NCBI GenBank assembly: GCA_013373175.1
Contig: JABXII010000004.1
Span: 1-47,331 of the forward strand
Source of the DNA: Campylobacteraceae bacterium
GTDB lineage: Bacteria > Campylobacterota > Campylobacteria > Campylobacterales > Arcobacteraceae
Reading direction: 5' to 3'
DNA: 47,331 bases
Made by a program: the position numbers and the translations under genes. Positions 7,774 through 15,162 of this stretch are shown here, one piece after another; within the stretch, counting starts at the first letter, position 1, and each line of letters begins with the position of its first letter. The notes under the pieces are model-generated. The model was not told where the DNA came from and did no database searches. It saw nothing but the letters and a program-made list of their open reading frames with translations.

Positions 7774-8421
7774 TTAAATACTTACCTTATATCCTCTATG
7801 TCTAACTGTTTCAATAAAGTTTTCATCAAACTCTTTTTTTAGACTATTTCTAATTGAATTAATATTAACTTCAATTACATTATCGGATACCATCTCTGGC
7901 TCATCCCAGTTTGCTTGTAGAAGTTCATCTTTTGAGATAGGTGATCTATATCTATTTTTAATTAAGTAGCTTAATATAGAAAAAGATTTACCTTTAAAGA
8001 ATACTTTTTTATCATCATTTACTAAAGCTTTCTCTTCTAAGTCTGCTTTATAATTGCCTTTATAAAAAAGTTCTTTTTTAAAGTTATCTCTGTGAATAGA
8101 CTCCATCTTTGCTAAGATATATTCATTTGATGTTGGTTTTTTTAGTATTGAAATTGCACCTTTTTTTAAAAGACTTACCTCTAACTGTTTAGACCAATCA
8201 TCAACTAGAAAAACTACAGCTGTTACTCTATTATCTACATTTTTTAATATTTTCTTACATTCAAAATAGTTGTTGCAATCTACTATTACTAAATTATAAT
8301 ACCTTACTTCGCTATGATAAATTGCATCACTAATATCTTCTGCAATATCTACTATATATAGTTGTTCTTCGTCTATGTATTCTAATAGTTCTTCATTTAA
8401 GTTATATGACAATAGTCTCAT
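7774..8421 (-). CDS. Atypical OmpR-family regulator resembling HsrA/HP1043, inside the ectoine operon
   Basis: A 215-residue protein with an N-terminal receiver-like domain (about 1-115) and a C-terminal winged helix. The winged-helix block WDEPEMVSDNVIEVNINSIR...ETVRHRGY closely recalls the orphan Helicobacter/Campylobacter regulator HP1043/HsrA. The receiver keeps an Asp at the usual phosphoacceptor position (D48 in VIVDCNN) and the Lys of KKP, but lacks the acidic pair after beta-1 (N7-L8), so normal phosphorylation is doubtful. Its ATG overlaps the stop of the 102-aa gene (ATGA). A regulatory role on ectoine genes is inferred from position. It may be a paralogue of the essential HsrA rather than HsrA itself. 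Confidence 0.8.
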   Translation of the reverse strand: MRLLSYNLNEELLEYIDEEQLYIVDIAEDISDAIYHSEVRYYNLVIVDCNNYFECKKILKNVDNRVTAVVFLVDDWSKQLEVSLLKKGAISILKKPTSNEYILAKMESIHRDNFKKELFYKGNYKADLEEKALVNDDKKVFFKGKSFSILSYLIKNRYRSPISKDELLQANWDEPEMVSDNVIEVNINSIRNSLKKEFDENFIETVRHRGYKVSI

Positions 8422-8726
8422 TTAATATATACACTCCTAACCACTTCATTATCTCTTTTTAAAATTAGAGTATTATCTTCTTCTATGGCTAATGAGTCAA
8501 TAAAAAATGTTTCAATATCGTCATAATCTTTGAAAAATTTATCTATTATCGTTTTAGCTATATCAAAAGAAGACCTTTTGCTTAGTTCTATAATTAAAGC
8601 ATTATCATTTAAAACAATTTTTTGATTGATTACTTTAAACTCTTCAAAGCTATAAATGAACTTTATAAATTCAAATTTCTTCTCTCTTGATATATTTAAA
8701 TAATTTTTAATATAGATAAATCTCAC
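8418..8726 (-). CDS. Unknown 102-aa protein between ectC and the HsrA-like regulator
   Basis: I do not recognise this protein. It begins with GTG, preceded by GAGGA lying inside the end of ectC, and starts 2 nt after the ectC stop. It overlaps the regulator start by 4 nt. The sequence is a small mixed alpha/beta protein rich in Lys, Ile, Phe and Asp (SFEEFKVINQKIVLNDNA; then FFKDYDDIETFFIDSLA), with no signal peptide, transmembrane helix or Cys. Translational coupling to both neighbours argues that it is a real gene working with the ectoine enzymes or, more likely, the regulator. Confidence 0.75.
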   Translation of the reverse strand: MRFIYIKNYLNISREKKFEFIKFIYSFEEFKVINQKIVLNDNALIIELSKRSSFDIAKTIIDKFFKDYDDIETFFIDSLAIEEDNTLILKRDNEVVRSVYIK

Positions 8727-8728
8727 AA

Positions 8729-9124
8729 TTAGTCCTCTAGAGGATATACTCCATTTTCATCATGGTGTTCAGTTCCCTTAATTGGAGGATTAAATACACA
8801 AATAAGTCTCATGTCTTCAGTTCCACCATAAAGGTTATGGTCATCATGATTGTTTAAAGCATACATTACACCATCATAGATGTCATGTATTTCACCAGTT
8901 GCTAAATCTTCAATTTTTCCATTTCCAGCTACACAATAAACTGCTTCTAAATGGTTTTGGTAATGAATATGCGTTTTTGTATTTGCTTTAATTATTGTTT
9001 CGTGAAATGAGAATCCCATTCCTTCATCTTTTAAAAGCATTCTTCTACTAACCCATTGTCCACCTTCAGCAAATACTTCTCTTTGGGTACCCATTACGTC
9101 TTTTTTGATATCTTTAACAATCAT
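8729..9124 (-). CDS. ectC: L-ectoine synthase
   Basis: A 131-residue cupin enzyme that closes N-gamma-acetyl-diaminobutyrate into ectoine. The start (MIVKDIKKD), FSFHETIIKANTKTHIHYQN, HLEAVYCVAGNGKIEDL and VFNPPIKGTEHHDENGVYPLED are diagnostic. Proposed iron ligands by alignment with studied EctC proteins are Glu60, Tyr88 and a His in the HDDH stretch (H93/H96). The ATG immediately follows the ectB stop codon, and AGGAG lies in the ectB end. The C-terminal tail is slightly short compared with some homologues. Confidence 0.96.
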   Translation of the reverse strand: MIVKDIKKDVMGTQREVFAEGGQWVSRRMLLKDEGMGFSFHETIIKANTKTHIHYQNHLEAVYCVAGNGKIEDLATGEIHDIYDGVMYALNNHDDHNLYGGTEDMRLICVFNPPIKGTEHHDENGVYPLED

Positions 9125-10405
9125 TTAAAACTCTCCTGTTAATTTTTCTTTTTTATCTGCTACTAGTTTTCCAATTGCAGAATCTAATCTTTTTAAACCT
9201 TCTAATAAAGTCTCTTCATCAATAATTAATGGAGGTAAGAATTTAACAATTTGATCTTCACTACCACAAGTTTCTACAATTAGTTTTTCTTCGAATGCAT
9301 AACTTGATATCTCTCCAGCAACTGAATTGTCACCTTTGATTTCAAATCCATATGCCATTCCTCTACCTCTAACTTCAACATCAAAAGTATCTTTATATTT
9401 ATCAGCTATTTTTTGAAGCTCTTCTTTTAAAAGTTTCTCTTTATATTTAACTGCATTTGATAAATCATCATTTTGCCAATATTGTTCAATTGCAACTTTT
9501 GCTGCAACGAAAGCTAAGTTATTACCTCTAAATGTACCTGTGTGCTCACCTGGTTTCCATTGGTCTAAATCTGGTTTTAAAAGTACAAGTGCCATTGGTA
9601 ATCCACCACCAATAGATTTTGAAATAGTTACGATATCAGGATTAATCCCTGCAAATTCAAATGAGAAAAATTCACCAGTTCTTCCATTACCAACTTGAAT
9701 ATCATCAATGATTAATAAAATATCATACTCTCTACAAATAGATTCAAGTTCTTGTAACCACTCTTTAGATGCAACGTTAATTCCACCTTCACCTTGAATA
9801 GTTTCAACAATAACAGCTGCTGGAATATCTAAACCACTACTACTATCTTCTAAGAATTTTCTAAAAATAGCCATAGTATTCATATCACCAAAATATCCAT
9901 CAAATGGCATGAAAGTAACATTTGATCTACTAATATAACTTTCATCTCTATAGTCATTGTTACCAGTAACAGAAGATGAACCTTGAGTTAAACCGTGGAA
10001 ACCATTTGTAAATGAAACTACATTTGATCTTCCCTTTACAAGTCTTGCAAGCTTTAAAGCTGTTTCAACGGCATTAGTTCCTGTTGGTCCTGTGAATTGA
10101 AGTTTATAATCAAGGTTTCTAGGTATTAAAATTGTGTCTTGAAAAGTTTGTAAAAACTCTTTTTTTGCACTTGTTGCCATATCAAGACCATGTACAACAC
10201 CATCTTTTTGAAGATATTCAATTAATGCTGAACTAACATGTTCATTGTTGTGTCCATAGTTTAATGTTCCAGCACCTGCAAAAAAGTCAATATAGTCTTC
10301 ACCTTGTTCATTTGTTAAAATAGCTCCCTTTGATTTCTCAAAAATTGTTGGGAAACTCCTGATATAACCTCTTACTTCTGATTCTAAATTTTCAAAAATT
10401 CTCAT
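9125..10405 (-). CDS. ectB: L-2,4-diaminobutyrate-2-oxoglutarate transaminase
   Basis: A 426-residue PLP-dependent class III aminotransferase that makes diaminobutyrate from aspartate-semialdehyde. Landmarks are FFAGAGTLNYGHNNE, FTGPTGTNAVETALKLAR, SFTNGFHGLTQGS, the acidic cofactor site IDDIQVGNGRTGEFFSFE, the PLP lysine in TISKSIGGGLPMA, and GTFRGNN. Length and motif spacing match EctB rather than GabT or ArgD. It lies 12 nt after ectA with ribosome-binding site AAGGAAG and is followed directly by ectC. Confidence 0.96.
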   Translation of the reverse strand: MRIFENLESEVRGYIRSFPTIFEKSKGAILTNEQGEDYIDFFAGAGTLNYGHNNEHVSSALIEYLQKDGVVHGLDMATSAKKEFLQTFQDTILIPRNLDYKLQFTGPTGTNAVETALKLARLVKGRSNVVSFTNGFHGLTQGSSSVTGNNDYRDESYISRSNVTFMPFDGYFGDMNTMAIFRKFLEDSSSGLDIPAAVIVETIQGEGGINVASKEWLQELESICREYDILLIIDDIQVGNGRTGEFFSFEFAGINPDIVTISKSIGGGLPMALVLLKPDLDQWKPGEHTGTFRGNNLAFVAAKVAIEQYWQNDDLSNAVKYKEKLLKEELQKIADKYKDTFDVEVRGRGMAYGFEIKGDNSVAGEISSYAFEEKLIVETCGSEDQIVKFLPPLIIDEETLLEGLKRLDSAIGKLVADKKEKLTGEF

Positions 10406-10417
10406 TTTATTCTTCCT

Positions 10418-10906
10418 TTATTTTTTAAACGGCCCTATTTTATATAGAACCTCTTCTTCATGTTGATTGGTAAAATCACTTGCTTCGAAAAACTCCATAC
10501 TATTCATTTGTGTTTCATAATGGTCTGCAACTTTTTCAAAAACTCTAATAGATGAGTTATTACTTGGTGATACAGTAGTATGTAGATAATTGATATTTAA
10601 CTCTTCTCTTTGAACTATATCCATTATTAATCTTCTAGCTAAATCATTTCCCCTAAAATCTGAGTCAACTGCAACTTGCCATATAAACAGAGTATTTGGC
10701 TCATTTGGAATCATGTATCCAGATACAAAGCCAATTACTTTATCTTCATATTTCGCAATTGAACAGATATCAGAAAAATGTGTAGATTGTAACAGATAAA
10801 GATATTCAGAGTTCACATCTAATACCTTTGTACTTTTCACAAGTTCGTAAATCTTTTTTGCATCTTCTTTACAAGGTTTACAAATATTTATTTCACTTTT
10901 TGACAT
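10418..10906 (-). CDS. ectA: L-2,4-diaminobutyrate acetyltransferase
   Basis: A 162-residue GNAT-fold acetyltransferase that acetylates diaminobutyrate on the gamma nitrogen. It carries the EctA hallmarks LDVNSEYLYLLQSTHFSD, a beta-4 WQVAVDSDFRG with acetyl-CoA loop (RGNDLARRL), and TTVSPSNNSSIRVFEKVA. It is the first gene of the ectoine operon, with AAGGA before the ATG. The 245-bp upstream region shared with the divergent fcc genes contains several matched repeats that may be regulatory. Confidence 0.94.
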   Translation of the reverse strand: MSKSEINICKPCKEDAKKIYELVKSTKVLDVNSEYLYLLQSTHFSDICSIAKYEDKVIGFVSGYMIPNEPNTLFIWQVAVDSDFRGNDLARRLIMDIVQREELNINYLHTTVSPSNNSSIRVFEKVADHYETQMNSMEFFEASDFTNQHEEEVLYKIGPFKK

Positions 10907-10955
10907 TTGTTTGTCCTTAAAATATTTTATTGATATTAAAAAAGTTACACACTTT

Positions 10956-10972
10956 ATGTAATTTTTTTACAT
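10956..10972. promoter_or_regulatory. 17-bp perfect dyad in the ectA leader/promoter
   Basis: ATGTAA-TTTTT-TTACAT at 10956-10972, 50-66 bp upstream of the ectA start codon. It is a perfect dyad and sits where an operator or the ectA promoter would be. The target protein is unknown. Confidence 0.4.
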
Positions 10973-11000
10973 CTTGATTGTAAATTTATAACATATGAAA

Positions 11001-11017
11001 CTTAAGTGAAACTTAGA
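11001..11017. promoter_or_regulatory. CTTAAG-N5-CTTAGA direct repeat, candidate OmpR-type operator
   Basis: CTTAAG at 11001-11006 and CTTAGA at 11012-11017 are spaced 11 bp start to start, the usual geometry for OmpR-family tandem sites. The 11-mer CTTAAGTGAAA (11001-11011) recurs inverted at 11067-11077. The region lies between divergent ectA and fccA. That the HsrA-like regulator binds here is inferred. Confidence 0.45.
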
Positions 11018-11066
11018 TTGTAAGAAATTATCCAAAGAATCTTCATATTTGTACTATAAAATTAAT

Positions 11067-11077
11067 TTTCACTTAAG
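11067..11077. promoter_or_regulatory. Second copy of TTTCACTTAAG, inverted relative to 11001-11011
   Basis: TTTCACTTAAG at 11067-11077 is the exact reverse complement of 11001-11011. It lies just downstream of a TATAAA box (11055-11060) that could serve fccA. Together the pair could control both divergent units. Confidence 0.45.
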
Positions 11078-11151
11078 AAAAAATAATTATTATTATTTAT
11101 GAGCTTTTTTTATAGGTTCTATATCACACACTTAAACTAAAAGGGGAGCAA

Positions 11152-11448
11152 ATGAAAAAGTTAATTCTTGGGCTGTTTTGTCTATTTAACTTTATGTATG
11201 CTGTAGAGTATGATGCTTTACAAGGTAAAATGTTGTCACTATCATGTGCATCATGTCATGGAACAGATGGTAAATCTATTACGATAACACCGTATATAGC
11301 TGGAATGAGTAAAACAGTTATGTATCAAACACTACTTGCTTATAAAAATGGGGAAAAGACAGGTACTATGATGCAAAAACACACAAAAGGTTTTACTGAT
11401 GCTGAGCTAGAACAAATCTCTTATTACTTTTCTAAAGTAGAAAGATAA
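11152..11448 (+). CDS. fccA: Monoheme class I cytochrome c, probable cytochrome subunit of flavocytochrome c sulfide dehydrogenase
   Basis: A 98-residue protein with a Sec signal peptide (MKKLILGLFCLFNFMYAVEY), one heme motif CASCH at about residues 32-36 and a likely Met ligand in TMMQKH. It is a small periplasmic electron carrier. It sits 10 nt before a flavocytochrome c-type flavoprotein, the usual FccA/FccB pairing, and would accept electrons from that subunit and pass them to terminal reductases. The start has a strong ribosome-binding site, AGGGGAG. Assignment as a partner subunit rests on position and size. Confidence 0.82.
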   Translation: MKKLILGLFCLFNFMYAVEYDALQGKMLSLSCASCHGTDGKSITITPYIAGMSKTVMYQTLLAYKNGEKTGTMMQKHTKGFTDAELEQISYYFSKVER

Positions 11449-11458
11449 AGGATTGAAG

Positions 11459-12736
11459 ATGATGAACAGAAGACATTTTAATAAAATACTTGTAGGGTCA
11501 GTTGCACTTTCATTTGCTGCTTGCAGTAGTATTACTAGTGTTTCATTACCAAAAGATAAAAAGAGAGTTGTAGTAGTTGGTGGTGGCTTTGGTGGAGCAA
11601 CAGCCGCTAAATATCTAAAAAAGTTTTCTCCTGAAACAGAAGTAATTCTAATTGAACAAAATAAAGAATACTATACTTGCCCTTTTAGCAATACTGTAAT
11701 TGCAGGAATAAATGACATAGATTATATTAAACATGACTATAAAACATTAGAAAGTAAATACAAAATTAAAGTTATCCACGAAAAGGTAAAGAAAGTAGAT
11801 GGAGCAACAAACTCTGTTATCCTAGCAAATGGTGATGTGATTCCTTATCATAGAGCCATTGTTTCTCCTGGTATTGATTTCAAATACGAAAAAGGTTATG
11901 TTGAAGGTTCAGAACAGTTTGCACCACACGCATATAAAGCGGGAGCACAAACAACACTTTTAAGAGAACAACTTGAAGGAATGCAAGATGGGGGAACATT
12001 TGTTATGGTTGCGCCAGCTAATCCATTTAGATGTCCTCCTGGTCCATATGAAAGAGTTTCATTAGTAGCTCACTATTTAAAAACACATAAACCAAACTCT
12101 AAAATCATTATTTTAGACCAAAAAAATAAATTCTCTAAACAAGGCTTATTCCAAGAGGGATGGGAAAACTTATATAGAGATATGATTGAGTGGAGAAGTG
12201 CTGAATTTGGAGGTAAAGTTTTATCAGTAGACCCTGAAAAATTAGAGCTTACAACTGAAGATGAAGTTGTAAAAGCAGATGTTCTTAATTATATTCCTGC
12301 ACAAAAAGCTGGGAAGTTAGCCTTTGATTCAGGACTTACAGAAGGTGATTGGTGTCCAGTTAACACTAAAACTTTTGAATCAAGACTTGTAAAAAATGTC
12401 CACGTAATTGGTGATGCTTCAATTGCAACAAAAATGCCAAAATCTGGATTCTCTGCTAGTTCACAAGGGAAAATTGCTGCACTACAAATTACAAGATTAT
12501 TAAATGACAAGCCTGTTGTAAACCCACCAAAGCTTGCAAATACTTGTTATAGTCTAATTGCTCCAAACTATGGAATTACAGTTGCTGCTGTTTATGAAGC
12601 TCATGAAGATGGGATTAGAACTGTTCCTAAAGCTGGAGGACTAAGTCCTATGGGAGCTGATCCTTCATTTAGAGCATTAGAAGCTGAATATGCTGTTGGT
12701 TGGTATCAAAACCAAACTGCTGATATGTTTAAATAA
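11459..12736 (+). CDS. fccB: Flavocytochrome c sulfide dehydrogenase, FAD subunit
   Basis: A protein of about 425 residues exported by Tat (MMNRRHFNKILVG, then SFAACSS). It has an N-terminal FAD-binding motif VVVGGGFGGATAAKYL, a redox-region Cys in YTCPFSNTVIAG, a second in FRCPPGPYE, and a C-terminal FCSD flavin-binding part with NTCYSLIAPNYGITVAAVYE. The enzyme oxidises sulfide in the periplasm and reduces its cytochrome partner. A TTG at 11453 lies too close to the AAAGGA ribosome-binding site, so I place the start at the ATG at 11459. SoxF is a close alternative name. A bidirectional terminator follows. Confidence 0.88.
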   Translation: MMNRRHFNKILVGSVALSFAACSSITSVSLPKDKKRVVVVGGGFGGATAAKYLKKFSPETEVILIEQNKEYYTCPFSNTVIAGINDIDYIKHDYKTLESKYKIKVIHEKVKKVDGATNSVILANGDVIPYHRAIVSPGIDFKYEKGYVEGSEQFAPHAYKAGAQTTLLREQLEGMQDGGTFVMVAPANPFRCPPGPYERVSLVAHYLKTHKPNSKIIILDQKNKFSKQGLFQEGWENLYRDMIEWRSAEFGGKVLSVDPEKLELTTEDEVVKADVLNYIPAQKAGKLAFDSGLTEGDWCPVNTKTFESRLVKNVHVIGDASIATKMPKSGFSASSQGKIAALQITRLLNDKPVVNPPKLANTCYSLIAPNYGITVAAVYEAHEDGIRTVPKAGGLSPMGADPSFRALEAEYAVGWYQNQTADMFK

Positions 12737-12737
12737 A

Positions 12738-12764
12738 AAGAAGTACTCAAAAAGAGTACTTCTT
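12738..12764. terminator. Bidirectional terminator between fccB and yaaA
   Basis: Perfect 11-bp stem AAGAAGTACTC / GAGTACTTCTT with an AAAAA loop (12749-12753). T-rich sequence follows on the plus strand and on the minus strand. The yaaA stop codon lies in the right arm. Confidence 0.85.
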
Positions 12765-13503
12765 AATCTTTTATACTCATTATTAAAAGTTTGTTGTTTT
12801 TCTTTTCTTGAATCTCCTCAAGTTTTAAGCCTGGAATTTGCATCTGCATAAACTCACTATGATTTTTTATATCATTTTTTGCTATCTCTTGTAAAAGTTT
12901 ACCTCTATAGAATTTAGCCCAATGAGATACCACTTTTCCATCTTTTATAAATTTAAAGGTTAAAACATTTGCTTTTTTTACTTTATAAAACTTCTCATAA
13001 AAACCTGCTCTTAAGTCAATTACCTCTTCTCCTACAAAATCATCTAAACTATCTGTAAAGTTTTCTAAATAGAACTTTTCAACATTTACATTAGGAAGTT
13101 TCGCACCTTGTTTATATTTATAATCAGGTATTAAATCATTTGCTTTTATAGGTCCAAAAAGATTTGAAAATAACAAAACATTTTCATCTATATATTTTTG
13201 TGCTTTTTCATCTAAACTCTTATAATCTAAAGCATCAAAAGCAACACCATCATATCTATTGATAGCCTTCATTGTAGGTTTGTCTTTTAAACTTGTCTTA
13301 TATTTTTCTACTTCTTCTAACTTTTTTAAACCAAACCATTTAGATAACTCTTCTATTGTTAAACTAGAAATATACTCTTCATAAGCCGAAAAAATCTCTT
13401 CTCTTTTTTCAAATAACTCATCTAAAAAAAAGTTCTCTTTACAAAAAGGTTTGTTTTCTCCACCACTATTTTTTGCTTCTGCTGGAGCTAATAAAATCTT
13501 CAT
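12763..13503 (-). CDS. yaaA: YaaA family protein (peroxide stress / DUF328)
   Basis: A 246-residue cytoplasmic protein with YaaA landmarks: MKILLAPAEAK at the start, RYDGVAFDALDYKSLD near residue 82, LLFSNLFGPIKANDLIPDYK, and VSHWAKFYRGKLLQEIAKN near the C-terminus. In E. coli YaaA lowers free iron and protects DNA during hydrogen peroxide stress. It is a bit shorter and more divergent than the E. coli protein. It lies 19 nt after the YchJ-like gene and is probably co-transcribed with it. Confidence 0.88.
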   Translation of the reverse strand: MKILLAPAEAKNSGGENKPFCKENFFLDELFEKREEIFSAYEEYISSLTIEELSKWFGLKKLEEVEKYKTSLKDKPTMKAINRYDGVAFDALDYKSLDEKAQKYIDENVLLFSNLFGPIKANDLIPDYKYKQGAKLPNVNVEKFYLENFTDSLDDFVGEEVIDLRAGFYEKFYKVKKANVLTFKFIKDGKVVSHWAKFYRGKLLQEIAKNDIKNHSEFMQMQIPGLKLEEIQEKKNNKLLIMSIKD

Positions 13504-13522
13504 ATATCTTTACCTTTATAAT

Positions 13523-13936
13523 TTATTGTATAAACTCTCCACTATGATACAACCACTTTCCATCTTCTTTTAAAAATTTACTTTTTTCAACAAAAGAAGA
13601 ATCAATGGCACCTTGAAATATAGTGGCTTTAAAAGTTACATAAGATACTTCTTCGCCATCAACAAAGTCAAATATCTCTAACTTTTTAAAGTCACTATAC
13701 TTTGAAAAATTATTTATTGAGTCTTTCCAAGCTTGAATATCGCTTGTATATTCTGCATTATCTCTATGAGTAGTTGAAATGATATAGTCTTGATTATTTG
13801 CAACATAAGCACTATATCTTGATTTCATTAAATCTAATGCAGTTAAAGGAGTTTCACCAAAGTGAAATAGTCTACAGCATTTTTTGTACTTCTTTAAACT
13901 TCCACAAGGACAAAAAGAATTCCCAGAAATTTTCAT
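13523..13936 (-). CDS. YchJ-like protein with SEC-C zinc motif and NTF2-like domain
   Basis: A 137-residue protein. The N-terminal CPCGSLKKYKKCC is a SEC-C-type zinc motif (C9, C11, C20, C21). The remainder, starting LTALDLMKSRYSAYVANNQDYI with STTH, matches the NTF2-like YchJ middle region. E. coli YchJ has a second SEC-C motif at its C-terminus; it is absent here. Function is unknown. It is grouped with yaaA on the minus strand and has AGGAG before its start. Confidence 0.82.
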   Translation of the reverse strand: MKISGNSFCPCGSLKKYKKCCRLFHFGETPLTALDLMKSRYSAYVANNQDYIISTTHRDNAEYTSDIQAWKDSINNFSKYSDFKKLEIFDFVDGEEVSYVTFKATIFQGAIDSSFVEKSKFLKEDGKWLYHSGEFIQ

Positions 13937-13994
13937 ACTAAACTCCTTTTTTTAGATAGTATTTTAGCAGAAAATTTCCAAGGTTAAAATATAG

Positions 13995-14246
13995 CTACTT
14001 TTTAGCACCTTTAACTTTTATGTCATTTTTAATATTTTTAACTAGACCTTTTCCAAAACCTTTTAGGCTTAATAAATCTTCTGGATTATTGATTTTTTGT
14101 TTTTTTCTAAAATCAATTATCATTAAAGCTTTCTTTTCACCTATTCCTTTTATCTGCATAAGTTCCTCTTTACTTGCATTGTTTAGGTTAATTGCTGCAA
14201 ATAAAAAAGCACAACTTAACATTAGTCCCATAAATATTTTTTTCAT
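13995..14246 (-). CDS. ComEA-like helix-hairpin-helix protein, exported
   Basis: I choose the ATG at 14246 because AAAAGGAGC precedes it and it begins a clear signal peptide (MKKIFMGLMLSCAFLFAAI). An upstream in-frame ATG at 14333 would add an unlikely AT-rich extension. The mature part, about 60 residues, is a double helix-hairpin-helix: INLNNASKEELMQIKGIGEK and LLSLKGFGKGLVKNI. Such small ComEA-type proteins bind DNA in the periplasm during uptake. A role in natural transformation is plausible but not shown here. Confidence 0.85.
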   Translation of the reverse strand: MKKIFMGLMLSCAFLFAAINLNNASKEELMQIKGIGEKKALMIIDFRKKQKINNPEDLLSLKGFGKGLVKNIKNDIKVKGAKK

Positions 14247-14372
14247 TCTTGCTCCTTTTAAAATAATAAATTTAATTATATATAAATAATATTTAAAATA
14301 ATTTAAAACTACATTAGTAAAGTATAATCTCAAATATAATAAAATCTTTTAAATCAAAGGGGAATAGACACA

Positions 14373-14762
14373 ATGGGACAATTACCACTAGAGTTAATAT
14401 CTAACATTATTTCAATGGTTATTTTAATCATGATATTTGTAAAGTATTATCAATACAAAAAAAAGTTAGAGGTATTAAAAGGTTTAGATGAGTTAAAAGA
14501 GCAGAAAAAACTTTCACAAGAAGATAAGACTTTTATAAGTTCAAATCTAAAAGATTATCAAAATCTTTTAGCAAGGGATGAACAAAGAGTTAAACTTACA
14601 TATCCAGTTTTTATTTTAATAGCAGGTATTCTTTTAGCATTTTTAGAATTTAAAGAAGCAATGATTCACTTAAATGTTCTTGTTGTTGCATTTATCTTTA
14701 TGCAAGTAAACAAAATTCACAATAGAAACTTTGTAAATCTTTTAACTGAACTAAACAAATAA
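14373..14762 (+). CDS. Unknown small membrane protein
   Basis: I do not recognise a family. The 129-residue protein has one transmembrane helix at about residues 8-25 (LISNIISMVILIMIFVKYY), a charged helical stretch at about 28-70 (KKKLEVLKGLDELKEQKKLS), then one or two helices at about 76-110. The layout suggests two cytoplasm-facing ends with a coiled segment. The start is backed by AAAGGGGAA. It stands alone and converges on the DUF695-like gene, sharing a hairpin that covers both gene ends. Confidence 0.7.
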   Translation: MGQLPLELISNIISMVILIMIFVKYYQYKKKLEVLKGLDELKEQKKLSQEDKTFISSNLKDYQNLLARDEQRVKLTYPVFILIAGILLAFLEFKEAMIHLNVLVVAFIFMQVNKIHNRNFVNLLTELNK

Positions 14763-14788
14763 GCTAGATTAAACTTTTTAATCTAGCT
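14762..14788. terminator. Hairpin covering the 3' ends of two convergent genes
   Basis: Perfect 12-bp stem AGCTAGATTAAA / TTTAATCTAGCT with a 3-nt loop (14774-14776). It includes the last codons of the minus-strand gene. T-runs are short, so efficiency is uncertain. Confidence 0.6.
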
Positions 14789-15162
14789 CCTTTATCTTCA
14801 ACAAGCACTTCAAAGTCACATTCATATAAACTATTTGTTTTTAAAAACAAAATTAGCTTTTCAATAGTTTCTTTATAATTTTTACAATAAATATAAAATT
14901 GCATAACTCCCTCTTTTATATCAACTGCTTTAAGTTTTAAAAGTTCTTTTTCTTCGAGCTTTTCTAAATGATTTTTTTCAAAAGCAGTAAAAAAAGATAA
15001 ACATGCAGGGTCTGGAAACATAATATCATCTGCCACATGGAAGTTATGTTTTACCACTATTAAAGTATCAAAATCTTTTACATCAATATCTTTTTTAACT
15101 CTTAATAACTGATTTATACTATCAGTTGTCACTAATTCCCAAGTATCTTCATTTATTACCAT
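14764..15162 (-). CDS. Unknown 132-aa protein, possibly DUF695-like
   Basis: A cytoplasmic 132-residue alpha/beta protein without signal or membrane helix. The half from about residue 60 (FEKNHLEKLEEKELLKLKAV, then FYIYCKNYKETIEKL and YECDFEVLVEDKGA) resembles the end of DUF695 proteins in layout; the match is weak and made by eye. Its start overlaps the end of ung by 7 nt, so the two are probably co-transcribed, but nothing else ties it to DNA repair. Confidence 0.6.
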   Translation of the reverse strand: MVINEDTWELVTTDSINQLLRVKKDIDVKDFDTLIVVKHNFHVADDIMFPDPACLSFFTAFEKNHLEKLEEKELLKLKAVDIKEGVMQFYIYCKNYKETIEKLILFLKTNSLYECDFEVLVEDKGARLKSLI

